Assembly: GCA_964586655.1 (NCBI GenBank)
Contig: CAZPGY010000001.1
Location: 1 to 64,000, forward strand
DNA: 64,000 nt
Reading direction: 5' to 3'
Source of the DNA: JAJYSO01 sp964586655
Lineage (GTDB): Bacteria > Bacteroidota > Bacteroidia > Flavobacteriales > Flavobacteriaceae
Of this stretch, positions 54,644 to 64,000 are shown piece by piece. The translations under genes were made by a program, and so were the position numbers. The notes under the pieces are model-generated. The model saw nothing but the letters and a program-made list of their open reading frames with translations. It was not told the origin of the DNA and did no database searches. How positions within the stretch are numbered: the stretch's first letter is position 1; each line of letters begins with the position of its first letter.

Positions 54644-55237
54644 TTATTCCCGAGTCAAAACGATGTCGTGCTCATCAATAACTTTTCGTAAATTAATGAG
54701 GGCATAGCGCATCCGACCAAGTGCAGTATTGATACTCACCTCAGTATGTTTAGCAATTTCCTTAAAACTCATCTCTTTATAGATACGCATCTTCAAGACT
54801 TCAAGCTGTTCTTCAGGCAACTCGCAAATCAGATTCTTGACATCTTTTCTAATTTGCTCTTCCATCAGTTGGTTTTCAGCATGGGGTTTGTCATCAGCCA
54901 ATACCGAAAAAATATCAAAATCTCCGCGCCCTTCAAACTTGGGCATACGGTTATTCTTTCGAAAATGATCTATGGTCAAATTGTGAGCAATACGCATGAC
55001 CCAAGGCAAAAATTTACCCTGTTCATTGTACTTCCCGCGCTTGAGGGTACGAATGACTTTAATAAACGTATCTTGGAAGATATCCTCAGCAATAGCTTTG
55101 TCAAAAACCTTGGAGTAAATAAAATTATACAGTCGTTGTTGATGTCGATTGATGAGCATTGACAGTGAACGCTCATCTCCATCTAAATAAGACCTGACCA
55201 AGACAGAATCAGGAATAGTTTTCTCTATCTTTTTCAT
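54644..55237 (-). CDS. ECF-type RNA polymerase sigma factor
   Basis: A 197-residue sigma-70 family protein with only regions 2 and 4. Region 2 shows DIFQDTFIKVIRTL and FLPWVMRIAHNLTIDHFRKN. Region 4 has the helix-turn-helix MSFKEIAKHTEVSINTALGR. No anti-sigma gene is adjacent, which is common for this conserved flavobacterial member. It is divergent from uvrA across a 467-bp gap. Target promoters cannot be inferred from the window. Confidence 0.92.
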   Translation of the reverse strand: MKKIEKTIPDSVLVRSYLDGDERSLSMLINRHQQRLYNFIYSKVFDKAIAEDIFQDTFIKVIRTLKRGKYNEQGKFLPWVMRIAHNLTIDHFRKNNRMPKFEGRGDFDIFSVLADDKPHAENQLMEEQIRKDVKNLICELPEEQLEVLKMRIYKEMSFKEIAKHTEVSINTALGRMRYALINLRKVIDEHDIVLTRE

Positions 55238-55676
55238 AACAATTACGCAATTTCATATATTATAAAACAACTTTCTTGAAGTTTTCACAAACAAAAAATG
55301 AGTAATTGTCAACTATACGCAGGTCTTTTTATCGATTATTTTGAGGGGTAAATATAATGACATTTTTAAAACTGCCAAAAAAAGTTAATTTATTTAACGT
55401 TTCAAACCTACCTAAATCCAAGCTTATTGGCATAAAACCGGCAAAATTATTGACGAGCTCATCTAAACTTTCTATTATTGACTGCATCCCGGAGTTTCGA
55501 GATTGCCCCATATTTTGCCTCTTCCTTACTCCACAGCTACGCCTATGCAGTGCAAAAAGGCTTCAGCTGGGGCAAAGTCTCTATTCTCCGCTTCACTCCT
55601 AAAAGTTTAAAGGACCGTGACCTGTGCAATTCTCCTTCCGCTATAAAAAAGCCCCATGAGACTCCACTATAATCTT
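55238..55676. other. Divergent region between the sigma factor and uvrA
   Basis: Short frames exist on both strands (for example 55357-55602) but none resembles a known protein. The part nearest the sigma gene is AT-rich. The uvrA promoter box lies at its right edge. I cannot say whether the stretch around 55480-55660 is a gene remnant. Confidence 0.4.
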
Positions 55677-55684
55677 TACCTTTG
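55677..55684 (+). promoter_or_regulatory. Candidate -7 box of uvrA
   Basis: TACCTTTG ends 20 nt before the ATG at 55705. Confidence 0.5.
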
Positions 55685-55704
55685 TACCCTTATTTGGAAG
55701 CTTC

Positions 55705-58491
55705 ATGACAAAATCACTTGCTCAAATCAATCCGAAAAAAAACATCATCATAAAAGGGGCTAAACTGCACAATCTCAAAAACATAGATGCAGTTATCCCT
55801 CGACATAAGCTGGTGGTCATCACCGGTCTTTCCGGGTCGGGAAAATCGAGCCTGGCATTTGACACCCTCTACGCCGAAGGTCAGCGTCGATATGTCGAAA
55901 GCCTGTCTTCTTATGCCCGCCAATTTCTGGGACGCCTGGACAAACCCAAAGTAGATTATATCAAAGGGATTGCCCCGGCCATTGCTATTGAGCAAAAAGT
56001 CAATTCTACCAATCCGCGTTCTACCGTAGGCACTTCCACAGAAATTTATGACTATTTAAAACTGCTCTATGCACGGATTGGAAAGACCATCTCCCCCATT
56101 TCAAATGAAGAGGTCAAAAAAAACACGGTATCTGATGTTATTGACTATGTCAAAAGCTTTAAAAACCGCACCAAGCTCTTGCTTTTGGCACCTGTTATTG
56201 TAGAAGACGGGCGTACTCCGGAGGAAAAAATTGCGGTTTTAGCCAAGCAAGGTTACAGTCGCATTAAAATTGGCGACAAGGTTCAGCGCATTGAGGAAGT
56301 TGAAGCCGGTTCATTAGAAGAAAACAAACTGATGCTCGTGGTAGATCGAATCATCAAAAAGGAGGATGAAGATTTTTTCAACCGCCTTGCTGATGCCGTA
56401 CAGGAGGCTTTTTATGAAGGAAAGGGAGAAGTATTAATCGAGCAAATGAGCGATCATTCTCAACGCCAGTTCAGCAATAAGTTTGAATTGGACGGCATGG
56501 AATTTCCCGAGCCTAATGAACATTTGTTCAGTTTTAATAATCCCTACGGGGCTTGTCCTGAATGTGAAGGGTATGGCGATGTTATTGGTTTGGATGAAGA
56601 ATTAATCTTTGCCAACACCGGGCTTTCTATTTATGAAAATGCCATCTTCCCCTGGCGAGGTAAGAAATTGAGTAAATATCGCGATAAATTGGTCAACAAT
56701 GCTTATAAATTCGATTTCCCCATTCACAAACCCTATTTTGAACTTTCAGAAGCACAAAAAGAATTATTGTGGACCGGAAATAAGTATTTTAAGGGATTGA
56801 CCGCCTTCTTCAAGAAGTTGGAAAAAAAATCCTATAAAATTCAAAATCGCGTCATGCTTTCTCGATATCGCGGAAAGACCAAATGCCCGGTTTGCAAAGG
56901 AAAGCGTCTGCGCAAAGAAGCCGAATATGTCAAGATAAACGGCAAAAGCATCACCGAATTGGTAGATCTGCCGCTGGATCAAGTAAGCTTGTTCTTTAAA
57001 AACCTGCAACTCAATACGCATGACGCCAAAGTAGCCAAACGTCTGCTGAAAGAAATCAATACTCGACTTGAATTTTTGTCCAATGTGGGCTTAGATTATC
57101 TCACGCTAAACCGAAAATCCAATTCTTTATCCGGCGGAGAATCTCAACGCATCAATTTGGCCACCTCCCTTGGCAGCAGTTTGGTAGGATCTATGTATGT
57201 GTTGGACGAACCCTCAATCGGGTTGCATCCGCGGGATAATGAAAGATTGATCAAGGTATTAAAATCACTGCGCGACTTAGGAAATACGGTCATCGTAGTT
57301 GAACACGACGAAGAGGTTATGCAAGCTGCCGATGAAATCATCGATATAGGCCCGGAAGCCGGCACCCTGGGTGGAAAAATTGTGGCCACCGGTCCGCTGG
57401 AAACCATCTTACAATCCGATTCCCTAACTGCCAAATACCTTAACGGCAAACTAAAAATAGAAGTCCCTCAAAAACGACGCACTTCCAAATATCACCTCGA
57501 CATTATAGGAGCTCGTGAAAACAACCTGAAAAACATAAAAGTCCGCATTCCTTTGCAGTGTTTTACTGCCATTACAGGCGTTTCGGGTAGCGGGAAAAGT
57601 ACGCTGGTCAGCAAAATCTTATATCCGGCGTTACAAAAAAAATTATATGGACAAGGCGGAAAAGTGGGGCAGTTTGACCAATTGGAAGGATCCTTGGGCA
57701 ACTTAAAAAATGTAGAATACGTCGATCAAAATCCAATTGGGCGGTCTTCGCGTTCCAACCCGGTAACCTATATCAAGGCCTATGACGATATCCGTAAACT
57801 ATTTGCCAAGCAAAAGCTGTCAAAGCTCCGCAATTTTAAACCCAAACACTTTAGCTTTAACGTTGATGGCGGACGCTGTGAAACCTGCAAAGGGGAAGGA
57901 GAGGTTACCATAGAAATGCAATTCATGGCCGATGTACATCTCGAATGTGAATCTTGTAGCGGTCGTCGTTTTAAAAAAGAAGTCTTGGAAGTGAAATTTC
58001 ATCAAAAATCAATTCACGACATCCTGAGTATGACCATTGATGAGGCCATTGCTTTTTTTAAAAAACACGGGGAATCCAAAATCAAAAAAAGCCTTCAACC
58101 CTTACAAGATGTTGGCTTAGGTTATGTCACCCTTGGGCAGAGCTCTTCGACACTTTCGGGCGGAGAAGCCCAGCGCATCAAATTGGCCTCGTTTTTAGGA
58201 AAAGGCACTTCGGGCAACAAAACCCTGTTTATTTTTGATGAACCCACTACCGGACTGCATTTTCACGATATTAAAAAATTGCTGAAATCTTTAAATGCCC
58301 TCCTTGAAAAAGGACATTCTGTTATTGTCATTGAGCACAATATGGAACTCGTCAAGTGCGCCGACTACCTCATCGATTTGGGGCCGGAAGGCGGAGAAAA
58401 AGGCGGCTATATCGTAGCTGAAGGCACCCCCGAAGAATTGGTTAAGAACGACAAATCATACACCGGCTACTATTTGAAGGAAAAATTGTAG
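55705..58491 (+). CDS. uvrA: Excinuclease ABC subunit A
   Basis: This ATPase recognises bulky DNA damage and loads UvrB. The 928-residue protein has two ABC ATPase modules: Walker A GLSGSGKSS and GVSGSGKST, signatures LSGGESQRI and LSGGEAQRI. The second zinc module is complete (CETCKGEGE and CESCSGRRF). In the first module only CPEC (ACPECEGYGD) remains, and the preceding CxxC pair of E. coli UvrA is missing. A separate CPVCKGKR motif occurs near residue 395. The gene has its own TACCTTTG box. Confidence 0.95.
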   Translation: MTKSLAQINPKKNIIIKGAKLHNLKNIDAVIPRHKLVVITGLSGSGKSSLAFDTLYAEGQRRYVESLSSYARQFLGRLDKPKVDYIKGIAPAIAIEQKVNSTNPRSTVGTSTEIYDYLKLLYARIGKTISPISNEEVKKNTVSDVIDYVKSFKNRTKLLLLAPVIVEDGRTPEEKIAVLAKQGYSRIKIGDKVQRIEEVEAGSLEENKLMLVVDRIIKKEDEDFFNRLADAVQEAFYEGKGEVLIEQMSDHSQRQFSNKFELDGMEFPEPNEHLFSFNNPYGACPECEGYGDVIGLDEELIFANTGLSIYENAIFPWRGKKLSKYRDKLVNNAYKFDFPIHKPYFELSEAQKELLWTGNKYFKGLTAFFKKLEKKSYKIQNRVMLSRYRGKTKCPVCKGKRLRKEAEYVKINGKSITELVDLPLDQVSLFFKNLQLNTHDAKVAKRLLKEINTRLEFLSNVGLDYLTLNRKSNSLSGGESQRINLATSLGSSLVGSMYVLDEPSIGLHPRDNERLIKVLKSLRDLGNTVIVVEHDEEVMQAADEIIDIGPEAGTLGGKIVATGPLETILQSDSLTAKYLNGKLKIEVPQKRRTSKYHLDIIGARENNLKNIKVRIPLQCFTAITGVSGSGKSTLVSKILYPALQKKLYGQGGKVGQFDQLEGSLGNLKNVEYVDQNPIGRSSRSNPVTYIKAYDDIRKLFAKQKLSKLRNFKPKHFSFNVDGGRCETCKGEGEVTIEMQFMADVHLECESCSGRRFKKEVLEVKFHQKSIHDILSMTIDEAIAFFKKHGESKIKKSLQPLQDVGLGYVTLGQSSSTLSGGEAQRIKLASFLGKGTSGNKTLFIFDEPTTGLHFHDIKKLLKSLNALLEKGHSVIVIEHNMELVKCADYLIDLGPEGGEKGGYIVAEGTPEELVKNDKSYTGYYLKEKL

Positions 58492-58595
58492 ACTTCCTTA
58501 TGCAAACAAAGCTTTTACCTGAGATTATTATTTCAATTACACCCGACTATGGCCAACAAATGAATCTCGAAAGGAAGCATTAGCCAAATAATCCC

Positions 58596-58603
58596 TAATT
58601 TTG
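58596..58603 (+). promoter_or_regulatory. Candidate -7 box of udk
   Basis: TAATTTTG ends 13 nt before the ATG at 58617. Confidence 0.5.
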
Positions 58604-58616
58604 TCAAAAACAGCTT

Positions 58617-59234
58617 ATGCTTATTATCGGAATTGCCGGTGGCACCGGAAGCGGAAAGACCACCGTAGTGAACACCATTATAGAGGAACTGAAACACAAG
58701 GAAGTAGCGGTTATTTCTCAGGATTCCTATTACCGAGACACCAGTGAACTGAGCTATGAAGAGCGGACAAAAATTAATTTTGACCACCCCCAATCTATTG
58801 ATTTTGAGCTGTTAGTCGAGCATTTGAACACCTTAAAAAGCGGAGTGCCCATTGAACAACCCATCTACTCTTTCAAAGCACACAATCGCACTGGAGAAAC
58901 CCTCACGACCATGCCCAAAAAAGTGATGATCGTTGAAGGAATTTTATTGTTTACCCATCCCGAACTCAGGCGGATTTTTGACATCAAGATATTTGTACAC
59001 ACCGATAGTGACGAGCGCCTTATTCGCCGGCTCAAACGCGATATCAAGGAACGAGGACGCGATTTGAACGAAATCTTAGACCGTTATCAGAACACCTTAA
59101 AACCCATGCACCAAGAATTTATTGAGCCCTCCAAAGAATTTGCCGACATCATCATCCCCTATAACCGATACAATACGGTAGCAGTTAACATTGTTCAAAA
59201 AATCATCCAACAACGTCTGATTGAAGAAGCCTAA
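58617..59234 (+). CDS. udk: Uridine kinase
   Basis: It phosphorylates uridine and cytidine in pyrimidine salvage. The 205-residue protein has Walker A GGTGSGKTT near the start, the substrate region SQDSYYRDTSE, the NFDHPQSIDFELL stretch and RRLKRDIKERGRD. It is followed by dgkA 20 bp downstream and is probably cotranscribed with it. Confidence 0.95.
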   Translation: MLIIGIAGGTGSGKTTVVNTIIEELKHKEVAVISQDSYYRDTSELSYEERTKINFDHPQSIDFELLVEHLNTLKSGVPIEQPIYSFKAHNRTGETLTTMPKKVMIVEGILLFTHPELRRIFDIKIFVHTDSDERLIRRLKRDIKERGRDLNEILDRYQNTLKPMHQEFIEPSKEFADIIIPYNRYNTVAVNIVQKIIQQRLIEEA

Positions 59235-59254
59235 ACAGGAGGAAAAACAATATC

Positions 59255-59617
59255 ATGAGAGACCGTTTTTTAAAATCCCGATACAAGGCTTTTGGTCATG
59301 CTTTTAACGGCATTGCCAAACTGATAAAATCTGAAACTCATTTTCAAATTGAGTTGGGAATGGCCGTGGCAATAACCCTACTGGGATTTATTTTTGAGAT
59401 TACGTCCACAGAATGGTTGATACAGACCGGCATGATCGGACTGGTTTTATGCGCCGAAGCTTTTAATTCGTCCTTAGAAGAATTGGCCGATGTGGCGCAT
59501 CCCGAAAAGCATCCCAAAATAAAAAAAGTAAAAGATATTGCTGCAGGAGCCGTCTTATTAACTGCCATTGTTGCCACCATCATCGGATTAATGATTTATA
59601 TCCCTTATGTTTTTTGA
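59255..59617 (+). CDS. dgkA: Diacylglycerol kinase family protein
   Basis: A small 120-residue integral membrane kinase that phosphorylates diacylglycerol or undecaprenol. The family signature is present as AEAFNSSLEELADVAHPE, with three hydrophobic segments (around 32-48, 52-68 and 96-118). A full AGGAGG lies at 59237-59242, twelve bases before the ATG, an unusual feature in this window. It follows udk closely. Confidence 0.9.
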   Translation: MRDRFLKSRYKAFGHAFNGIAKLIKSETHFQIELGMAVAITLLGFIFEITSTEWLIQTGMIGLVLCAEAFNSSLEELADVAHPEKHPKIKKVKDIAAGAVLLTAIVATIIGLMIYIPYVF

Positions 59618-59757
59618 GCTGAAAACGAATCTTTTTTATGAGTGCAACAATTCTTCATTTTATTTATAGTTATACTAAGGAGCGGTATCAAACATAGAAC
59701 CCAAAAGTTTAAATAGCTCATAATACCCATGAAGAACGAATAATTAAAGTGAATTTG

Positions 59758-59765
59758 TATTTTTG
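59758..59765 (+). promoter_or_regulatory. Candidate -7 box of ftsK
   Basis: TATTTTTG ends 21 nt before the ATG at 59787. It overlaps an upstream TTG start candidate at 59763, which favours the later ATG. Confidence 0.55.
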
Positions 59766-59786
59766 CTTTCTGATGAAAACCTGAAT

Positions 59787-62210
59787 ATGGCCAAAAAGAC
59801 CAAAAAATCGAAAAAGCGGAAGAATAATCCCCATAAGAAAAAACGCTCCTACAAGCTAACTCGACAACAAAAGGTATTGTGGGGTAGTTTTTTAATGTTA
59901 TTGAGCATTGGCCTTTTGGTGGCTTTTGTTTCCTTTTTATTCAACTGGAAGATCGATCAAAGTGCCCTGACGCAATTTGCTGATCGCGCGGTACAAGCCG
60001 AAAACTGGTTGAGTAAATTTGGGGCCGAAATCAGCAGCTTCTTTATCTACAAAGGCTTTGGAATAGCCGCTTTCAGCATTGCATTTTTAATAGGACTTAC
60101 AGGCGTTTATCTCTTTTTTAATTTCAAGATGAAAGCCCTACTCAAATTTTGGGTCTGGGGGCTCATCCTGATGATTTGGTTTTCAGTAAGCTTGGGCTTT
60201 TTTGCCCATAAAAATGCTATCCTCGGCGGAATGATTGGATTTGAAACCAATGATTTCCTTCAAGACTACATCGGTTTTACCGGTACCTTACTCCTGCTTA
60301 TTTTTATTGCCATCTTTTACCTGGTGGTTCGCTTAAAACTGACACCGGAGTTGGTCGGCTCTTATTTTAAAAAGACCCAACATCAAGTCTCCGAAGATTT
60401 TAAATCGGCCAAAGCACAAAATCGGCAAACCAAAAAAGAAACCCCTGCCGAGAAAAGAGAAGAGAAAAAAGAAACCAAGTCCGAAGAGGAATCGAAGCCC
60501 GAAGAAATTACTTTTGAAGAAAACCTGGCCCGCAAGAACACCGCCAATCAGGATCAAGAAAAAGAAACGCCTCCTGCCGACAAAAAACACAAAGAAAAAC
60601 TGGTCATCGAATCCAAAAACAAGGAAGATGATGTAGCTATGGAAGTAGAAGCTGCCGAAGAGGAAACGCTTGACAATTTGAGTAAAAAAATTGTGGAAGA
60701 TTTTGGAGAATTTGACCCTAAACTCGAACTGAACAATTATAAATTTCCGCCCATTGACCTCCTTAAAGATTACAATGAAGGCGGAGGGATCACCATCAAC
60801 CAAGAGGAGTTAGAAGAAAACAAAGACAATATTGTCAATACCCTGAAGAATTACAAAATCGGTATTGACCAGATTAAAGCTACGGTAGGTCCCACGGTGA
60901 CCCTGTATGAGATTGTACCAGAAGCCGGCATACGCATTTCCAAAATTAGAAACCTCGAAGACGACATCGCCCTATCACTGGCGGCCTTGGGAATCCGTAT
61001 TATTGCCCCCATTCCGGGACGCGGCACCATCGGTATTGAAGTGCCCAACAAAAACCCAAGCATTGTTTCTATGCGGTCAGTTATTGCCTCCTCAAAGTTT
61101 CAAAATGCCGAAATGCAGCTGCCCATTGCCATGGGAAAAACCATTTCCAACGAAACCTTTGTCCTCGACTTGGCCAAATTGCCCCACTTGCTGATGGCCG
61201 GAGCCACCGGACAAGGAAAATCAGTGGGACTCAATGCCATTATTACCTCATTGCTCTACCAAAAACACCCGGCAGAATTAAAATTTGTCATGGTGGATCC
61301 CAAAAAGGTAGAACTCACCCTTTACAACAAAATAGAACGCCACTACCTGGCCAAGTTACCCAATAACGAAGAAGCCATTATCACCGATAATGCCCAGGTA
61401 GTCAACACGCTCAATTCGCTTTGTAAAGAAATGGACGATCGTTACGAGCTACTCAAAAAGGCCATGGTTCGCAACATCAAAGAATACAACAACAAATTTC
61501 GCAAGCGTAAATTAAATCCCGAAAACGGGCACCGATTTATGCCTTATATTGTATTGATTGTCGATGAGTTTGCCGATTTGATCATGACTGCCGGGAAAGA
61601 GGTAGAAACGCCCATAGCCCGCTTGGCACAATTGGCACGTGCCATCGGCATTCACTTGATTGTGGCCACCCAACGGCCTTCGGTGAATGTGATTACCGGG
61701 ATGATCAAAGCCAACTTCCCCGGCCGTATGGCGTTTCGGGTAACCTCCAAAATCGACTCCAGAACAATCTTAGACAGTGGTGGCGCCGATCAGCTTATTG
61801 GCCGTGGTGATATGCTGTTTACGCAAGGAAACACCGTTACCCGCTTGCAGTGTGCTTTTGTAGACACGCCGGAAGTAGAAAAAATAACCGATTATATCGG
61901 AGCCCAAAAGGCTTATCCCGAAGCCTTCAAACTTCCGGAATACGAAGGCGGAGAAAGTGGCACGGGAATTGAAGATGTTGCAGAGGAACGCGATGCAAAA
62001 TTTAGAGCGGCCGCCGAAGTAATTGTTACCGCCCAACAAGGTTCAGCTTCGCTTTTACAGCGCAAACTAAAACTGGGCTACAACCGGGCCGGACGCATCA
62101 TCGACCAATTGGAAGCTGCCGGTATTGTCGGTCCCTTCCAAGGCAGTAAGGCCAGAGACGTATTAATTTCTGATTTGGCCGAACTCGAAGAACATTTGAA
62201 CAACCCTTAA
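59787..62210 (+). CDS. ftsK: DNA translocase FtsK/SpoIIIE
   Basis: This hexameric motor moves chromosome ends through the closing septum. From the ATG at 59787 it has 807 residues: a very basic N-terminus, four membrane segments (within about 25-190), a charged Glu/Lys-rich linker (about 215-310), the motor with Walker A AGATGQGKSVGLN, Walker B IVLIVDEFADL, and a gamma winged-helix domain (LLQRKLKLGYNRAGRIID). It is followed 18 bp later by lolA, and then by a permease gene. Confidence 0.95.
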   Translation: MAKKTKKSKKRKNNPHKKKRSYKLTRQQKVLWGSFLMLLSIGLLVAFVSFLFNWKIDQSALTQFADRAVQAENWLSKFGAEISSFFIYKGFGIAAFSIAFLIGLTGVYLFFNFKMKALLKFWVWGLILMIWFSVSLGFFAHKNAILGGMIGFETNDFLQDYIGFTGTLLLLIFIAIFYLVVRLKLTPELVGSYFKKTQHQVSEDFKSAKAQNRQTKKETPAEKREEKKETKSEEESKPEEITFEENLARKNTANQDQEKETPPADKKHKEKLVIESKNKEDDVAMEVEAAEEETLDNLSKKIVEDFGEFDPKLELNNYKFPPIDLLKDYNEGGGITINQEELEENKDNIVNTLKNYKIGIDQIKATVGPTVTLYEIVPEAGIRISKIRNLEDDIALSLAALGIRIIAPIPGRGTIGIEVPNKNPSIVSMRSVIASSKFQNAEMQLPIAMGKTISNETFVLDLAKLPHLLMAGATGQGKSVGLNAIITSLLYQKHPAELKFVMVDPKKVELTLYNKIERHYLAKLPNNEEAIITDNAQVVNTLNSLCKEMDDRYELLKKAMVRNIKEYNNKFRKRKLNPENGHRFMPYIVLIVDEFADLIMTAGKEVETPIARLAQLARAIGIHLIVATQRPSVNVITGMIKANFPGRMAFRVTSKIDSRTILDSGGADQLIGRGDMLFTQGNTVTRLQCAFVDTPEVEKITDYIGAQKAYPEAFKLPEYEGGESGTGIEDVAEERDAKFRAAAEVIVTAQQGSASLLQRKLKLGYNRAGRIIDQLEAAGIVGPFQGSKARDVLISDLAELEEHLNNP

Positions 62211-62228
62211 TTAAAAAAATTAGCCGAT

Positions 62229-62876
62229 ATGCTTAAAAAGTCAATCCTTTTTTGTTTAGTTATGTGCCTGTGTTTAGGGGCTACTGCACAAAATAGTGAA
62301 AAAGCAGAACAGCTGCTCAAGGAGGTTTCTACTAAGGTAAAATCCTATGACAATATGGTCATCACTTTTGATTATATTCTCATAGATGGTGCCCGCCATA
62401 TCAAACAGCAAACAAAAGGCAGCGTAAAACTTCAGGGAAATAAATATCGCCTCAACTTGATGGGCACCACCCGCATTTTCGACGGCAAAAAACTTTACAA
62501 CATCATCCCGGAAAACGAAGAAATCAATATTTCAAGTTATAATCCTGATAACCAAGATCTTTTATCGCCTTCTGCCATGCTTAATTTTTATGAAAATGGC
62601 TATACTTATCAATGGGACATCACCCAAAACGTGAGGGGCCGAAAAGTACAGTATGTCAAGCTTATTCCAAAGGATAAAACTTCAGAAATAAAACAAATCT
62701 TATTGGGAATTGATGCCAATACCAAGCACATCAGCAAACTGATTCAAGTTTTGGATGACGGCACGAAAATCACCATAGACATTAGGAGTTTCAAGGTAAA
62801 CCAACCCTTGTCCAAAAACACTTTCAGCTTTAATAAAGACAAGTATCAAGGCTATTATATCAACAGGCTCGACTAA
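62229..62876 (+). CDS. lolA: Outer-membrane lipoprotein carrier protein LolA-like
   Basis: A periplasmic carrier that ferries lipoproteins to the outer membrane. The signal peptide is LKKSILFCLVMCLCLGATAQ, followed by a LolA-type half-barrel sequence (KQQTKGSVKLQGNKYRLNL and DGKKLYNIIPENEE). The length of 215 residues is normal. It lies 18 bp after ftsK, and the next gene starts 2 bp after its stop, so the three are likely one operon. Confidence 0.9.
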   Translation: MLKKSILFCLVMCLCLGATAQNSEKAEQLLKEVSTKVKSYDNMVITFDYILIDGARHIKQQTKGSVKLQGNKYRLNLMGTTRIFDGKKLYNIIPENEEINISSYNPDNQDLLSPSAMLNFYENGYTYQWDITQNVRGRKVQYVKLIPKDKTSEIKQILLGIDANTKHISKLIQVLDDGTKITIDIRSFKVNQPLSKNTFSFNKDKYQGYYINRLD

Positions 62877-62878
62877 TC

Positions 62879-64000
62879 GTGAAAATTCTCGATCGCTACA
62901 TATTCATCAGCTTCATCAAGACCTTTTTTTCGGTATTTGTGATCCTGATACTCATCTTTCTGCTGCAAAGTATCTGGCTGTATATTTCTGAATTGGCAGG
63001 CAAAGATTTAGATGCGGTCATCATTCTAAAGCTACTGTTTTACCTGACCCCGCATCTAATTCCCATGGTGTTGCCACTGACCATTTTGGTGGCCTCCATC
63101 ATGACTTTTGGAAGTTTTGCCGAAAACTATGAATTTGCAGCCATGAAGTCTTCGGGCATCTCTCTTCAACGCGCCATGAGAAGTCTTATTCTTTTTATCA
63201 GTATTCTAAGCGTAGTCACTTTCTTCTTTGCCAATAATGTTATTCCTTGGTCAAATTATAAATCCAAAAACCTGCGTTACAACATCAAAAGACTAAAACC
63301 TGCCATGGCCATTGTGGAGGGAATGTTTAACAAGATTGGAGAAGATTATAATATCAGGGTAGAAAAAAAGACCGGAGAAAACGGGCAAAACCTTCACGGG
63401 GTATTGATCCACAAAAAAATGGAGAAAAACCGGGGAATGGCGGTCATCAAAGCCGAAAGTGGAAAATTAATCGGCAGCAAAAGCTCCAATATCTTATCCT
63501 TGCTCCTCTACGACGGCACTCTATATCGGCAAGTTTATGCCGAAGATTATAAAACAAGGCGGCGCAAGCCTTTTATTAAGAATGAATTTGAAGCCTACCA
63601 GTTTAACATCGATTTATCTGAATTCAACAATGTTGATTTAGACGAAACTCATTACGATGATGCAGCGTCAATGCTGAGCGTTTCCGAACTTCGAGTGGCA
63701 CTGGATTCCCTTTCCAAAGAATTTAACGAAGATCGTGAAAGTTATCGCAAAACGCTCACCGCAAGAAATGGAATCAGACAAGTTTTAGGCAAGGCAAAAA
63801 AAGAAACGGATCAAGAGCTCAAGGCCCGTATTGAACCGGTATTGGACCCTAAAAAAGACAGCATTGAATACCATATTTCCAGCCTCCACGAGTTTTATGA
63901 GTCCTACGATCTCGACGATCGGCAACAAATCACCAACCTGGCGCTTACCCTCACCCAAGGCACCATCCGAACCGTAGAAGCGCGCCAAAATACCTTTGCC
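62879..64000 (+). CDS. LptF/LptG-family permease, 3' end beyond the window
   Basis: The frame opens with a GTG two bases after lolA and stays open for 374 codons to the window edge. The start reads KILDRYIFISFIKTFFSVFV, followed by further hydrophobic helices (LLFYLTPHLIPMVLPLTILV). This is the pattern of the YjgP/YjgQ (LptF/LptG) subunits of the lipopolysaccharide exporter. A long periplasmic part follows. The C-terminal helices are missing because of the window end. Whether it is LptF or LptG cannot be told. Confidence 0.88.
   Translation, partial: MKILDRYIFISFIKTFFSVFVILILIFLLQSIWLYISELAGKDLDAVIILKLLFYLTPHLIPMVLPLTILVASIMTFGSFAENYEFAAMKSSGISLQRAMRSLILFISILSVVTFFFANNVIPWSNYKSKNLRYNIKRLKPAMAIVEGMFNKIGEDYNIRVEKKTGENGQNLHGVLIHKKMEKNRGMAVIKAESGKLIGSKSSNILSLLLYDGTLYRQVYAEDYKTRRRKPFIKNEFEAYQFNIDLSEFNNVDLDETHYDDAASMLSVSELRVALDSLSKEFNEDRESYRKTLTARNGIRQVLGKAKKETDQELKARIEPVLDPKKDSIEYHISSLHEFYESYDLDDRQQITNLALTLTQGTIRTVEARQNTFA

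Noticed and set aside
55357..55672. Short plus-strand ORFs before uvrA
   Set aside because: Two frames overlap, neither resembles a known protein, and no promoter supports them; a decayed gene cannot be excluded.

Overview
The window looks like a chromosomal segment of a Flavobacteriia (Bacteroidota) bacterium. Several things point that way. Starts lack Shine-Dalgarno sites, while TAnnTTTG-type -7 promoter boxes sit just upstream of many genes. The gene set includes an IPExxxVDY protein, a DUF4296 lipoprotein, a DUF6660-like protein, a CzcA pump fused to an outer-membrane efflux domain, a viroplasmin-type RNase HI and a cluster-less endonuclease III. Gene order is also typical (purN | acpP-fabF-rnc-IPExxxVDY-pyk). 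No rRNA, tRNA, CRISPR array, insertion sequence or replication origin was seen.

Layout. 1-3.9 kb is an AT-rich accessory region with a YbjQ-type protein, two orphan lipoproteins and a toxin-antitoxin pair whose PIN toxin is frameshifted. Most of it lies between two 130-bp direct repeats (128/130 identical). 3.9-12.2 kb is on the minus strand: a serine hydrolase, DNA alkyltransferase, the DPM1-like/dihydroorotase/DUF4296 operon, a zinc-less DksA/TraR protein and IleS. 12.6-15.7 kb holds a twin-ATPase peptide transporter protein and a PaaE-like reductase. 16-21.6 kb holds RNase HI and PurN, divergent from the fatty-acid/RNase III/pyruvate kinase operon. 21.7-27.4 kb holds 3-hydroxyanthranilate dioxygenase, DinB, RecA, a YugP-like protease and a glutaryl-CoA dehydrogenase-like enzyme.

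27.4-28.7 kb is a repeat-rich island: a small GIY-YIG nuclease gene sits between two 107-bp copies of a REP-like hairpin. 28.7-38.4 kb holds RibF, an AddA-like helicase-nuclease, Kbl and PurL. 38.5-44.6 kb is a heavy-metal efflux operon. 45.1-49.7 kb (minus) holds an S9 peptidase, SelD and the tRNA selenouridine synthase MnmH. 49.9-64 kb holds an M16 protease, Bcp, Nth, a 49-codon ORF, an ECF sigma factor, UvrA, uridine kinase, DgkA, FtsK, LolA and an LptF/LptG permease cut by the window end.

The genes work in recognisable groups: DNA repair (Ogt, DinB, RecA, AddA, Nth, UvrA), nucleotide synthesis (PyrC, PurN, PurL, Udk), envelope biogenesis (LolA, LptF/G, DgkA, FtsK), metal efflux and selenium use. 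The most unusual items are the GIY-YIG/REP-like island, a dispersed family of long imperfect palindromes starting ATACCAA, the metal pump-OMF fusion with a signal-peptide-like segment at its junction, and the repeat-bounded accessory island.
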